Positions 9,401 to 17,715 of a DNA stretch of 64,000 nucleotides are shown in pieces. Below the pieces are notes generated by a model. That model had not been told where the DNA came from, ran no database searches, and saw nothing but the letters and a program-made list of their open reading frames with translations. The stretch comes from an uncultured bacterium. GTDB taxonomy: Bacteria; Bacteroidota; Bacteroidia; Bacteroidales; Bacteroidaceae. Where the stretch lies: contig CAJMSE010000006.1 of NCBI GenBank assembly GCA_905216025.1, forward strand, positions 1-64,000, given 5' to 3'. Each line of letters starts with the position of its first letter. Position 1 is the stretch's first letter. The position numbers and the translations under genes are program-made.

Positions 9401-10246
9401 CACTATTACGTTATATCTGAAACTTGTCTTCTGGGTCAGTGCGCTGCGCACGGCGTCGGCAATGGTCTTCACACGGTTGCGCACGGGGATGATGACGGAA
9501 GCCTCAACGGGAAAGTCCTGCTCGTTGAAGTCAGGGCATGTATATGCCGATGTGTCCACCATCGCCCCTATGGCGGTAAGGTGTGACGTGGCGGCGCGTT
9601 CCATCTCGATCTGCACTTCGCGGTTTGCGGGGTTCACATAGTCAAACTGTTTCACGCCGCTCGCCCGCATGTCGGTCTCCTCTTCGGTATACAGATACTC
9701 GTTGATATGGAATATACTGCCCTCCCGGCTGAGGTAGAGGCGCAGGTCGTAGAGAGCCGCATAGCGGTAAGAGGGTGCGGTCTCGGCATACCGTTGCAGC
9801 ATGTCGGTGCGGATGAGGAGCAGCGAGCCGAAGTCGAAGTCGTCGCGGATGCTGCCTTCCTGATAGTCTGTCACAGGATGGGCGGTACGTTCTCCGCCGG
9901 CAATCTTCCAGTGGTCGCTGTATGTCAGAGCCGCGCCCGAGTCGGCCGCCACGCGCAAAAGCCGCTCCACGGCCTTCATTCCCAAGGTCACGGCCACGGG
10001 CTTTATCAGCAGCAGGGCATATTCTGCCGTGGCTGCGGCCGCCATCTTCTTTATCGTTCCGGTATCTGTCATGCCGCACGCCTCCATCAACGTGCAGCCT
10101 TCGGGCAATGTCTGGTCCTCTTCCGCCGCCTCCCGCACCAGTATATGGATGTGGCGCACGACGCCGCTGCCAAGCAGCGAGTCTGTCATGGGTTTCAACG
10201 AGGCATAATCTCCACAGGCGAGGAAGCAGTCAATCTTTCCTGTCAT
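6482..10246 (-). CDS. Giant fusion: glycosyltransferase 2, HIT/phosphorylase-like DUF4922, SpoIID/LytB
   Basis: A 1254-residue protein with at least three recognisable parts. Residues about 1-240 form a second, weak nucleotide-sugar-transferase-like segment. About 247-480 is a GT2 domain (SVIIPVRNRVKTIADAV, then VQLDSDDLY as the DxD region). About 530-800 resembles DUF4922, related to HIT/GalT-type phosphorylases, with CFLCEANRP and a DHAHFQAG histidine motif near residue 647. About 930-1254 is a SpoIID/LytB domain (VISSEMKATSSLEFLKAHAV and GSGWGHGVGLCQIGAA). SpoIID proteins in spore-formers cleave peptidoglycan glycan strands; the role here is unknown. No signal peptide is evident. The AmpG-like permease gene follows in the same direction, hinting at cell-wall sugar salvage. 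Confidence 0.85.
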   Translation of the reverse strand: MTGKIDCFLACGDYASLKPMTDSLLGSGVVRHIHILVREAAEEDQTLPEGCTLMEACGMTDTGTIKKMAAAATAEYALLLIKPVAVTLGMKAVERLLRVAADSGAALTYSDHWKIAGGERTAHPVTDYQEGSIRDDFDFGSLLLIRTDMLQRYAETAPSYRYAALYDLRLYLSREGSIFHINEYLYTEEETDMRASGVKQFDYVNPANREVQIEMERAATSHLTAIGAMVDTSAYTCPDFNEQDFPVEASVIIPVRNRVKTIADAVRSALTQKTSFRYNVIVVDNHSTDGTTEAVGRLASAQEAAPDAPELVHIIPGRTDLGIGGCWNVAVNDVRCGRFAVQLDSDDLYSSDRTLQTIVDAFYSQQAAMIVGSYRMCDFELNTLPPGLIAHREWTDENGPNNALRINGLGAPRAFFTPLLRQVQFPNTSYGEDYAMGLIFSRSYRIGRIYDELYLCRRWSGNSDAALSVEKINANNTYKDRLRTLEIAARRHMTDDSRQAGADNPLRRFMSRQMETWPDVRKRYRELHGVQEKELPCGAFTLVAQHNPARIVSTGASIARAAIAARPCFLCEANRPAEQIKRNIDDGFELLVNPFPILPMHFTIPARSHRPQLIGGSYGEIYRILDEYPELTVFYNGPKCGASAPDHAHFQAGTTGVLPLQRDWQRLCRNLTPVADEGDGTGVWLVTDYPCPAFLVCSASAAGGERLFGMLYDALPLGGDDVEPMMNIVCWRAGSDYISVVFPRRKHRPDCYSAEGDARFTVSPGALDMAGLMILPREDDFGRITPDTALGILREVALTDEAAAAVAQRLREIHAAASAAGEASVACSTDSHAAALPHSEPDVSVGIVSGQRISFSLNAAYTAKGETVEGEQTVEFSEGGILWNGNRYRELTFIPLAAGASFSLHDVTIGVNFHWERKETQVFCGTLRLVVEADKITAVNILPVEDYLVSVISSEMKATSSLEFLKAHAVISRSWLLAQMEKRRRQKDGQDGFFSFIKRDDELIRWYDREDHTIFDVCADDHCQRYQGITRANNSAVVEAVAATRGRILTYGGEICDARFSKCCGGVTEEFQYCWEDTPKPYLVSIKDCDSEGRDFCNTADREILSQVLNDYDCETPDFYRWSVEYTQEQLSQLISTNLKEDFGAIIDLVPVEQGRSGRISKLKIVGTKKTFTIGKELEIRRALSESHLYSSAFTVVREDIEGGVPQRFVLNGSGWGHGVGLCQIGAAVMGARGYSYGDILLHYYHGAEITRIY

Positions 10247-10297
10247 GATGTCTATATGATTGTTGTTCGTTTATCGTCCTTTATTCTCTTAGTAGCG

Positions 10298-10305
10298 CAA
10301 AGTTA
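10298..10305 (-). promoter_or_regulatory. -7 box for the fusion gene and permease
   Basis: The minus strand reads TAACTTTG about 50 bases upstream of the 10246 start, matching TAnnTTTG. The 10247-10396 gap shows nothing else clear. Confidence 0.55.
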
Positions 10306-10396
10306 GTTAAAATCCATGAGAAAACAGCACAAAAAGAGCTTATTTACCCTATTTTGCATCAGTATATCATTCTGCATTGAATCAATTGAATAACCG

Positions 10397-11305
10397 TCAG
10401 CTTCTCCATAAAGGCTCATCCTGCCAGTCACCGGCAGGGAATCCCAAAGCCCCGAGATCCACTTCTGGATATTCCGAGAAAAGAGACAGCATCTTTTCAA
10501 GCATGTCATTACCCGGCGATATCACGTCAAGGAAATACTTTATGATGCACATGTCGAAGTATATACGAAGAGTATCTGTTGGTAAATCTATCCATGGACG
10601 CTCTATGACATTGGGGATCATAGGGCGCAGAGTATTTTGTTTATTCCATACACGGGCATGATGACAACACAGATTCCTTGTCAACGTGACTATAGTCAGC
10701 CATGATTCAAACGGAGCAATCTGCAAATGAAATGATTGGGATATGCGTTTCTTGATTCGTTTATTCTTTATATTAGAATAAATATTTGTCATAACACCCA
10801 ACGGCAACACTTCAGACAACATCCATGCAGGAGGATATTGGTTTGAATATGTTTCACGAAAATGAGCGATAAATTCTTCCTTGGAATGATTCAACTCGTC
10901 CTCAATGAGACGAAGAGTTCTGCTGAACTTGACAGGATTGGAGTAATTACCGGCATCGGTCATCCAAAACGGATTGCCAGTCATTTCACAACCGCTGCTT
11001 ACGATGGCGCATCTGACAGCCACTTCGATTTTCTCTATTTCATTAAATAAAAGCAGACGTAACTTCTTGTCAAACCGATAGAGCATCATCACCTTACCGA
11101 AGGTCACCCCATCTTTATATATATGATTTTCTTTTGGTATACGAAGCAGTGGATACATGTATGCCGACAGACGGTAATAACCAATATGTGTAAGGTAATT
11201 ACGTGCCTTGCATTCATCGTTTACCAACATTCCTCTCGACTTTAAGACCTCTACAGACTCGTCTGGAGTCATGTATATCTTACTGAACGGTATTCTTTTA
11301 TTCAT
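10397..11305 (-). CDS. Abi-family (AbiD/AbiF-like) protein
   Basis: A 302-residue protein of the Abi_2 family. Recognisable parts are the N-terminal LKSRGMLVNDECKARNYLTH followed by IGYYRLSAYMYPL, the central FDKKLRLLLFNEIEKIEVAVR, and a C-terminal TLTRNLCCHHARVWN block. The RxxxxH-type motif in that last block (RNLCCHH) is typical of this HEPN-like group. Founding members (AbiD, AbiF) were found as lactococcal abortive-infection proteins that act against phage, but many chromosomal relatives are untested. I chose ATG 11305, because an in-frame TTG at 11374 lies inside the -7 box at 11372-11379. It stands alone between unrelated genes, with lower G+C than its neighbours, which suggests it was acquired. 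Confidence 0.82.
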   Translation of the reverse strand: MNKRIPFSKIYMTPDESVEVLKSRGMLVNDECKARNYLTHIGYYRLSAYMYPLLRIPKENHIYKDGVTFGKVMMLYRFDKKLRLLLFNEIEKIEVAVRCAIVSSGCEMTGNPFWMTDAGNYSNPVKFSRTLRLIEDELNHSKEEFIAHFRETYSNQYPPAWMLSEVLPLGVMTNIYSNIKNKRIKKRISQSFHLQIAPFESWLTIVTLTRNLCCHHARVWNKQNTLRPMIPNVIERPWIDLPTDTLRIYFDMCIIKYFLDVISPGNDMLEKMLSLFSEYPEVDLGALGFPAGDWQDEPLWRS

Positions 11306-11371
11306 CAGGTATATAAAAAAACGACCCGCACATTTGAGCATCGTTGAGAGGCTTGGCGGGTTCTGGTGCTG

Positions 11372-11379
11372 CAAAGATA
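11372..11379 (-). promoter_or_regulatory. -7 box for the Abi-family gene
   Basis: The minus strand reads TATCTTTG about 65 bases upstream of ATG 11305. Its position rules out the longer TTG start. Confidence 0.6.
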
Positions 11380-11575
11380 CGACATTTGTTTGAATAAAAC
11401 AAAGAATAGAAGAAAAAAAACTTTATCAATAAGCAGTTTATATGAATTTGCTGCGGATTGACAGCAAACCAAATGCGAACCAACGATACAGCCAAAAACA
11501 CGCGGATAGTTTTCCATGCCTGACCTTCGACAGACTCACGGCAATGCCGAAAAAGGCACAAAACAAATGATTTAT

Positions 11576-11606
11576 TTTGTCGTTCGGATGATTTACAGTA
11601 ACTTTG
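11576..11606 (+). promoter_or_regulatory. Promoter of the rlmN operon
   Basis: A TTTG (11576-11579) and TAACTTTG (11599-11606) are separated by 19 bases, a good match to the Bacteroidetes -33/-7 pair. The rlmN start follows 26 bases later. Confidence 0.7.
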
Positions 11607-11632
11607 CAAGTTAAAAGAAGACCATAAAAACG

Positions 11633-12673
11633 ATGGAAAGCGGCAAGAAAGTGCTCATGGGAATGACCGGCGGCGAACTGAAAGAGGTCGTGGCCGGTCT
11701 CGGCATGCCCCGTTTCACGGCGGGACAGATTGCCCGTTGGCTGTATACGGCACACGTGAGAAGCATCGACGGGATGACGAACCTGTCGAAAGCGAACAGG
11801 GCAAGGCTCTCCGAGGAGTACACCGTGGGTGCCATGGAGCCATGCGACTGCCAGCGCTCGGTGGACGGAACCGTGAAATATCTGTTCCCCACGGCGTCGG
11901 GCAAGTTTGTCGAGACGGTGTTCATACCCGACCGTGACCGCGGCACGCTGTGCGTATCGTCGCAGGTGGGATGCCGGATGAACTGCCTTTTCTGCCAGAC
12001 GGGCAAGCAGGGGTTCGAGGGTAACCTCACAGCGGGCGACATTCTGAACCAGATTTACTCGCTGCCCGAGCGCGAACGGCTGACGAACATCGTGTTCATG
12101 GGACAGGGCGAGCCGATGGACAACCTCGCCAACGTGATGAAGACGACACGCATACTCACCTCGGAATACGGCTACGCATGGAGTCCGAAGCGCATCACGG
12201 TAAGCAGCGTGGGAGTCAAGAACAAGCTCAAGACGTTTCTCGACGAGAGCGACTGCCACGTGGCTATAAGCATGCACACGCCGATACACGAGCAGCGCAT
12301 GAGCCTGATGCCGGCCGAAAGGCAGATGACCATCAGCGAGGTGGTGGACCTTCTGAAGCAATACGACTTCTCGGGACAGCGCCGCGTGTCGTTCGAATAC
12401 ATCGTGTTCGGCGGTCTCAACGACTCGATGATGCACGCACGGGAAATCATCAGACTGCTCAGCGGACTTGAATGCCGCGTCAACCTGATACGGTTCCACA
12501 CCATTCCGGGCACCGGACTGCACGGAGCAGACGAGAAGAAGATGGAGCAGCTGCGCGATTACCTCACGGCTCACGGGGTGTTCACCACCATCAGGGCCAG
12601 CCGCGGACAAGACATCTTCGCCGCCTGCGGACTGCTGTCGACGGCCAGGAAGAACGGGGAAGAGATCCAATGA
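11633..12673 (+). CDS. rlmN: 23S rRNA (adenine-2503-C2)-methyltransferase RlmN
   Basis: A 346-residue radical-SAM enzyme that methylates C2 of A2503 in 23S rRNA, and in many bacteria also A37 of some tRNAs. The 4Fe-4S cluster motif is C114-RMN-C118-LF-C121, followed by GQGEPMDN for SAM binding. The C-terminal IRASRGQDIFAACG carries the second catalytic cysteine that forms the covalent RNA intermediate. Length is typical for the family. Its stop overlaps the start of the next gene by four bases (ATGA), so the downstream lipoprotein is translationally coupled. Confidence 0.95.
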   Translation: MESGKKVLMGMTGGELKEVVAGLGMPRFTAGQIARWLYTAHVRSIDGMTNLSKANRARLSEEYTVGAMEPCDCQRSVDGTVKYLFPTASGKFVETVFIPDRDRGTLCVSSQVGCRMNCLFCQTGKQGFEGNLTAGDILNQIYSLPERERLTNIVFMGQGEPMDNLANVMKTTRILTSEYGYAWSPKRITVSSVGVKNKLKTFLDESDCHVAISMHTPIHEQRMSLMPAERQMTISEVVDLLKQYDFSGQRRVSFEYIVFGGLNDSMMHAREIIRLLSGLECRVNLIRFHTIPGTGLHGADEKKMEQLRDYLTAHGVFTTIRASRGQDIFAACGLLSTARKNGEEIQ

Positions 12674-13632
12674 GGACTTTCCTGATATCCATTGCCGCCG
12701 CGACGGCAGCGGCAACGGTGCTGCTGACGGCCTGCGGCAAGCGGGTGACACTGAAACCGGGCAGCGGAGGCCGGCCTTACGAGGTGCTCGTAAGAGGGGA
12801 AAGCAGCGAGGCGGTGAAGGCCGTGGGCAGCATGCTCAGGGCGACGGCCGTACCGGGACTGCCGCAGAGCGAAGCCGCATTCGACGTGTCGGAAACATCC
12901 GGCACACCCGGCGGCAACGGGAAATATGCCAGATGCATCGTCGTGACAGACATCGATGCAGGCCAATACACCGCGACGAGGGTCAGATATGAACGCGACG
13001 TATATGCCGAGCCGCAGATGATAATATATGTATGCAGTCCGTCTACGGAGAGGCTGCGGGCCGACTCGGCCGGGACGGCACGCTCAATAGCACGCCTCGC
13101 CAACCGGTTCGAGATGAAGACGGAGGCCGGAAGGCTCGCCGAGAGATGCAACCGGAAGGCGGAGAAGGCCGTAAGGAGCATGACCGGACACGGGATATAC
13201 ATACCTGAAGACCTCACGGTGACGAAGAGAGGAAACGGCTTCATCTGGTTCTCGGACAACTCCGCCACGGCGATGCGCAACATCTGCGTATACACATACG
13301 GCGGGACGGACACGCGCCCGGAGACCGTCGTCAGGATGCGGGACAGCATCATGGGCGCGAACATAAAGGGAGAGACGGACGCCATGCACATGCGCACCGA
13401 GGGGAAGATATTGCCCGAAGCCGCAATGACAGGCAAGGATGCAGCCCGCACCATAGTCCGCGGACTGTGGATGATGGACGGCGACGCCATGGGTGGCCCC
13501 TTCGCGGCCCACGCCGTGGCAGACAGCGCAAGGGGAACGGTTGTCGTGGCCGAGGCTTTCGTCTATGCCCCGGGCGTGAGAAAGAGGAATTTGATAAGGC
13601 AGCTCGAGGCTGCGCTATATACATTAAAATAA
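12670..13632 (+). CDS. DUF4837-type lipoprotein
   Basis: A 320-residue protein with a lipoprotein signal peptide (MRTFLISI...VLLTAC, cysteine at about residue 22). The remainder matches the DUF4837 family pattern found almost only in Bacteroidetes: an early GRPYEVLV, then INVY-like RDVYAEPQMIIYVCSPS, and later IPEDLTVTKRGNGFIWFSDN. Function is unknown. I use ATG 12670, which overlaps the rlmN stop by four bases; the frame is open further upstream, but that part is a shadow of rlmN. It lies 13 bases before pdxA and is probably in the same operon. Confidence 0.82.
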   Translation: MRTFLISIAAATAAATVLLTACGKRVTLKPGSGGRPYEVLVRGESSEAVKAVGSMLRATAVPGLPQSEAAFDVSETSGTPGGNGKYARCIVVTDIDAGQYTATRVRYERDVYAEPQMIIYVCSPSTERLRADSAGTARSIARLANRFEMKTEAGRLAERCNRKAEKAVRSMTGHGIYIPEDLTVTKRGNGFIWFSDNSATAMRNICVYTYGGTDTRPETVVRMRDSIMGANIKGETDAMHMRTEGKILPEAAMTGKDAARTIVRGLWMMDGDAMGGPFAAHAVADSARGTVVVAEAFVYAPGVRKRNLIRQLEAALYTLK

Positions 13633-13645
13633 AAAACATACTGCA

Positions 13646-14776
13646 ATGGACAACAAACTGATACGCGTGGGCATCACGCACGGTGACACCAACGGCATCG
13701 GATACGAGGTAATACTCAAGGCTTTTGAAGAGCCGGCGATGCTCGAACTGTGCACACCTATTATATATGGCTCCCCGAAAGCCGCGGCTTATCACAGGAA
13801 GATGCTCGACATCGGAACCAACTTCAGCATCATCAGCAAGGCGGAAGACGCTCAGGACGGACGGATAAACATGCTGACGACGTTCGACGAGGAAGTGAAG
13901 ATAGACATGGGGCAGCCCACGAAGGAGGCCGGTGAAGCCGCGCTGAAGGCTCTCGACAGGGCCATGACCGACTACCGTGCCGGGCTCTACGACGTGCTCG
14001 TCACCGCACCGATAAACAAGAACACCATACAGAGCGACATGTTCCGCTTCTGCGGACACACCGAGTATATCGAGCACTGCCTCGGCGAGGGCAGCAAGGC
14101 CCTGATGATACTGATGAGCGGCGACCTCCGTGTGGCACTCGTGACGACCCACCTGCCCATCAAGGACGTGGCTCAGGCCATCACCAAGGAGGCCATCACG
14201 GAGAAGGCAAGGATTTTCCACAAGACGCTGAAGCGCGACCTGCGCATCTCTAACCCGCGCATCGCCGTGCTGGCACTCAACCCGCACGCCGGCGACGACG
14301 GCCTTGTGGGCACTGAGGAGAAGGACATCATCCGCCCGGCAATCGACGAACTGGAGGCCGAGGGCATCCAGGCGTTCGGTCCTTTCCCCGCCGACGGTTT
14401 CTTCGGAAGCGGCATGTACACCTCGTTCGACGGCGTGCTGGCCATGTATCACGACCAGGGACTGGCCCCGTTCAAGACCATCGCGGCCGAGAGCGGCGTG
14501 AACTACACCGCCGGACTGCCCGTGATACGCACCTCGCCCGACCATGGCACGGCCTACGACATCGCCGGAAAGGGATGCGCCGACGAGGCCTCGTTCCGCC
14601 AGGCGGTATACACGGCCATCGACATCTACCGCAACCGGACGAACTACGATGAGCCCATGGCCAACCCGCTGCCCAAGCTCTACCACGAGAAGCGCGACGA
14701 CAGCGAGAAGACCCGCTTCTCCATCCCGAAACCGAAAGAACAGTTCAAGCGTGAGGAGAAACCCGCAACAGAGTGA
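13646..14776 (+). CDS. pdxA: 4-hydroxythreonine-4-phosphate dehydrogenase PdxA
   Basis: A 376-residue enzyme of the DXP-dependent pyridoxal phosphate pathway. It oxidises 4-phosphohydroxy-L-threonine with NAD, the product losing CO2 before PdxJ condenses it with deoxyxylulose phosphate. Family landmarks are present: GDTNGIGYEV at the N-terminus, CGHTEYIEH with metal-ligand histidine, LNPHAGDDGLVGTEE, MYHDQGLAPFK and RTSPDHGTAYDIAG. A short lysine/glutamate-rich tail of about 25 residues extends past the usual end. It overlaps the next gene by one base (TGATG). Confidence 0.95.
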   Translation: MDNKLIRVGITHGDTNGIGYEVILKAFEEPAMLELCTPIIYGSPKAAAYHRKMLDIGTNFSIISKAEDAQDGRINMLTTFDEEVKIDMGQPTKEAGEAALKALDRAMTDYRAGLYDVLVTAPINKNTIQSDMFRFCGHTEYIEHCLGEGSKALMILMSGDLRVALVTTHLPIKDVAQAITKEAITEKARIFHKTLKRDLRISNPRIAVLALNPHAGDDGLVGTEEKDIIRPAIDELEAEGIQAFGPFPADGFFGSGMYTSFDGVLAMYHDQGLAPFKTIAAESGVNYTAGLPVIRTSPDHGTAYDIAGKGCADEASFRQAVYTAIDIYRNRTNYDEPMANPLPKLYHEKRDDSEKTRFSIPKPKEQFKREEKPATE

Positions 14777-15804
14777 TGAAAAGTAAATATCAGAACGGAT
14801 TTCTCGTCTTCGGACTCACCGTACTCGCAATCATGGTCACGCAGCTCGACTTCGCCCAGGTGTGGGCGGGTCTGCAGCGTGCGGGCTATTGGTTCCCGGC
14901 CGTGATTGCACTGTGGTTCTTCCTCTACATCTTCAACACCGGCGCATGGTACATCATCATACGCTCGGCCGAAGAGAAAGAGTCCGCCGGCAGCGGCAAC
15001 GGCACCGCAGAGGACGCCGGCGGCAGGAAGCCGGTGACGTTCTGGTGGCTCTACAAAATCACCGTGACGGGCTTCGCCCTGAACTACGCCACGCCCGGCG
15101 GACTGATGGGAGGCGAGCCTTACCGCATAATGTCGCTCACACCGCGCATCGGCACGGAGCGTGCCTCGTCGTCGGTGATACTCTATGCCATGACGCATAT
15201 ATTCTCCCACTTCTGGTTCTGGCTCGTCTCCATATTCCTTTTTATTGCCACACAGCGGGTGACCATGTTCATGGCGCTGTTCCTCGCGGCCACGGGAGCG
15301 TTCTGCCTCGCGGCCATCTGGTTCTTCATCAAGGGCTACAAGCGCGGCATCACCGTGAGCTGCATGAACCTGCTGCGGCGCTTCCCCCTTATCAAGCGCC
15401 GCGCACAGGGGTTCTTCGACCGTCACCGCGAGAAGCTCTCCGAGATAGACCGCCAGATAGCGGCCCTCCACAACCAGAACCGCCGTACGTTCGTTGCGGC
15501 CGTGTCGCTGGAGCTTGCCTGCCGCATAGTGTCCGCTCTCGAGATATATTTCATCCTGCTTGTCATCATGCCGCAAGCGAGCTACCCGCAGAGCATACTC
15601 ATCCTGGCCTTCACCTCCCTCATAGCGAACATGCTGTTCTTCATGCCCTTGCAGCTCGGAGGCCGCGAGGGGGGCTTCCTCATGTCCACAAACGGCCTCG
15701 CCCTGACGGCCAACGCCGGCATCTTCGTTGCCCTCATCGTCAGGATACGCGAGCTGATATGGACTGCCATAGGCCTCTTTCTTATCAAGTTTGACAGGAA
15801 ATAG
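14776..15804 (+). CDS. Flippase-like membrane protein (LPG synthase TM family)
   Basis: A 342-residue integral membrane protein with about eight hydrophobic segments, matching the UPF0104 / lysylphosphatidylglycerol-synthase transmembrane region family. Landmarks include FALNYATPGGLMGGEPYRI, the typical N-P-GG-G-EP loop of this family, and PLQLGGREGGFLM near the end. There is no aminoacyl-transferase domain, so it would not itself make lysyl-lipids. Family members without that domain are thought to move lipids or lipid-linked sugars, but the substrate here is unknown. Start ATG 14776 overlaps the pdxA stop; a GTG one codon earlier is possible. Confidence 0.8.
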   Translation: MKSKYQNGFLVFGLTVLAIMVTQLDFAQVWAGLQRAGYWFPAVIALWFFLYIFNTGAWYIIIRSAEEKESAGSGNGTAEDAGGRKPVTFWWLYKITVTGFALNYATPGGLMGGEPYRIMSLTPRIGTERASSSVILYAMTHIFSHFWFWLVSIFLFIATQRVTMFMALFLAATGAFCLAAIWFFIKGYKRGITVSCMNLLRRFPLIKRRAQGFFDRHREKLSEIDRQIAALHNQNRRTFVAAVSLELACRIVSALEIYFILLVIMPQASYPQSILILAFTSLIANMLFFMPLQLGGREGGFLMSTNGLALTANAGIFVALIVRIRELIWTAIGLFLIKFDRK

Positions 15805-15848
15805 AGGAAAAATGGCGCGTGTATAGGCGCAATATCGAATTAATTGTG

Positions 15849-15856
15849 TAATTTTG
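15849..15856 (+). promoter_or_regulatory. -7 box very close to the sigma-54 activator start
   Basis: TAATTTTG ends eight bases before the ATG at 15865. If this is the active promoter, the mRNA would have almost no leader. Confidence 0.45.
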
Positions 15857-15864
15857 TAAGCTAA

Positions 15865-17112
15865 ATGAAGACCTCGGAACTGCAGAATATAAAACAGAGA
15901 TACAGCATCGTGGGAAACTGCGACGCGCTGAACCACGTGCTCGACGTTGCCCTCCAGGTGGCGCCGACCGACCTCAGCGTGCTCATCGTGGGCGAGAGCG
16001 GCGTGGGAAAGGAAATCATCCCGCGCGTCATCCACGACAACTCGCCGCGCAAGCGCGAGAAGTATTTTGCCATCAACTGCGGTTCCATACCCGAGGGCAC
16101 CATCGACAGCGAGCTGTTCGGCCACGTGAAGGGCTCCTTCACGGGAGCCATCAACGACAGCCCGGGCTATTTCGGCGTGGCCAACAAGGGCACGCTGTTC
16201 CTCGACGAGGTGGGCGAGCTGCCCATCGCCACGCAGGCACGCCTGCTGCGAGTGCTCGAGACGGGTGAGTACATACCCGTGGGAGCCACCGACGTGCGCA
16301 AGACCGACGTGCGCATCGTGGCCGCCACGAACGTCAACATACGCAAGGCTATCAGCGAGGGGCGCTTCCGCGAAGACCTTTACTACCGCCTCAACTCCAT
16401 TCCCATACAGATGCCGCCGCTGCGCGACCGCGGCGAAGACATCGTACTGCTGTTCCGCCTGTTCGCCATGCAGATGGCGGAGAAGTACAGGATGGAGCGC
16501 GTCGTGCTCACCGACGAGGCCAAGCACATCCTGATGAGATACAAATGGCCGGGCAACGTGAGGCAGCTGAAAAACATCACCGAGCAGATATCCATACTGA
16601 GCCCGCAGCGTTCCATCACCCCGGAAATCCTGACGCGGTTCATCCCGCAGGACCAGGAGAGCACGCAGCTGGCCACAATACACAAGGACAGCGACCACAG
16701 CTTCGAGAACGAGCGCGAGATTCTCTACAAGATACTGTTCGAGCTGCGCGGCAACGTCAACGACCTGCGGCGCGACATGGGGATGCTCAAGAAGCGGCTC
16801 GAGGAGGCACAGGGCGCGCCCGTGGCCGGAAAGGACGACAAGGCGATAGCCGTCGGCGGCACGCCGCAGACCATAGCGCCGCAGCAGATATACATACAGC
16901 AGCCGCAGAAACCCGCCGCGGAAGACGCCATAGCCGAGGAATACATCGAGCCGGAGAAGGAGCAGGAAAGCCTCAACCTGAGCGACATAGAGCGGCAGAT
17001 GCTTGAAAAGGCCCTCGAACGCAACGGGGGCAACCGCAAGAAGGCGGCCCTCGAACTGGGAATATCTGACAGGACGCTCTACAGACGTATCAAGCAGTAC
17101 GGCATGGAGTGA
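15865..17112 (+). CDS. Sigma-54-interacting transcriptional activator without receiver domain
   Basis: A 415-residue protein with an AAA+ sigma-54 interaction domain and a Fis-type helix-turn-helix. Walker A is GESGVGKE at 43-50. The sigma-54 contact loop is GSFTGA at 90-95, a serine variant of the usual GAFTGA. Walker B is LFLDE at 111-115 and the arginine-finger region is RFREDLYYRL near 170. The C-terminal NRKKAALELGISDRTLYRRI is the DNA-binding helix-turn-helix. There is no N-terminal receiver or sensory domain, and a proline- and glutamine-rich linker joins the two parts. It sits 33 bases upstream of lptE, so it may act on envelope genes; targets cannot be read from the sequence. Confidence 0.88.
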   Translation: MKTSELQNIKQRYSIVGNCDALNHVLDVALQVAPTDLSVLIVGESGVGKEIIPRVIHDNSPRKREKYFAINCGSIPEGTIDSELFGHVKGSFTGAINDSPGYFGVANKGTLFLDEVGELPIATQARLLRVLETGEYIPVGATDVRKTDVRIVAATNVNIRKAISEGRFREDLYYRLNSIPIQMPPLRDRGEDIVLLFRLFAMQMAEKYRMERVVLTDEAKHILMRYKWPGNVRQLKNITEQISILSPQRSITPEILTRFIPQDQESTQLATIHKDSDHSFENEREILYKILFELRGNVNDLRRDMGMLKKRLEEAQGAPVAGKDDKAIAVGGTPQTIAPQQIYIQQPQKPAAEDAIAEEYIEPEKEQESLNLSDIERQMLEKALERNGGNRKKAALELGISDRTLYRRIKQYGME

Positions 17113-17145
17113 CGGAAAAAATAACGGAACAGTACATACACACTG

Positions 17146-17709
17146 ATGACAACACTTTCATCACACAACGGAAGAAAGCCGCGGACAGGATTCTTAACCT
17201 GCCCGGCCATACGCCGTATATTCTCCCTAATCTTTATTTTCATGCTCTTCTCGTGCTCGGTGTCGTATAAGTTCAACGGCGCGAGCATCGACTACAGCAA
17301 GACCAAGACCATCCAGATTGCCGACTTCCCCATCCGTTCAAGCTACGTATGGGGCCCGATGGCGAGCATTTTCAACAACCAGCTGAAGGATACGTACGCC
17401 AATCACACCAAGCTGATACAGGTGAGGCGCAACGGCGACATGAAGGTTGAGGGCGAGATAACACGCTACGAGCAGCGCAACAAGGCCGTGTCGAGCGAAG
17501 GATACTCCTCGCAGACGGAGCTTTCCATGACCGTCAACGTGCGCTTCACCAACAACGCCAACCACTCGGAAGACTTCGAGAGGCAGTTCACAGCCACTTC
17601 CACATACGAGAACACCCAGACGCTGAACGCCGTTCAGGAAGAACTCGTCACCCAAATGGTGAAGGAAATCACGGACCAGATATTCAACGCAACAGTAGCC
17701 AACTGGTAA
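17146..17709 (+). CDS. lptE: LptE-like LPS-assembly lipoprotein
   Basis: A 187-residue lipoprotein with signal peptide ending MLFSC. The mature part starts VSYKFNGASIDYSKTKTIQIADF, the typical opening of Bacteroidetes LptE, which plugs the LptD barrel and helps place lipopolysaccharide in the outer leaflet. A beta-strand-rich region with DMKVEGEITRYEQ and a C-terminal helix (LVTQMVKEITDQIFN) follow. The long N-terminal extension before the hydrophobic stretch suggests that an internal start is possible, but I see no better ATG. The neighbours (sigma-54 activator, TPR protein, secG) form a commonly seen Bacteroidales gene order. Confidence 0.85.
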   Translation: MTTLSSHNGRKPRTGFLTCPAIRRIFSLIFIFMLFSCSVSYKFNGASIDYSKTKTIQIADFPIRSSYVWGPMASIFNNQLKDTYANHTKLIQVRRNGDMKVEGEITRYEQRNKAVSSEGYSSQTELSMTVNVRFTNNANHSEDFERQFTATSTYENTQTLNAVQEELVTQMVKEITDQIFNATVANW

Positions 17710-17715
17710 ATACAC

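Noticed and set aside
14680..16698. 672-codon minus-strand open frame
   Set aside because: It lies opposite the flippase-like gene and the sigma-54 activator gene and has no family resemblance.
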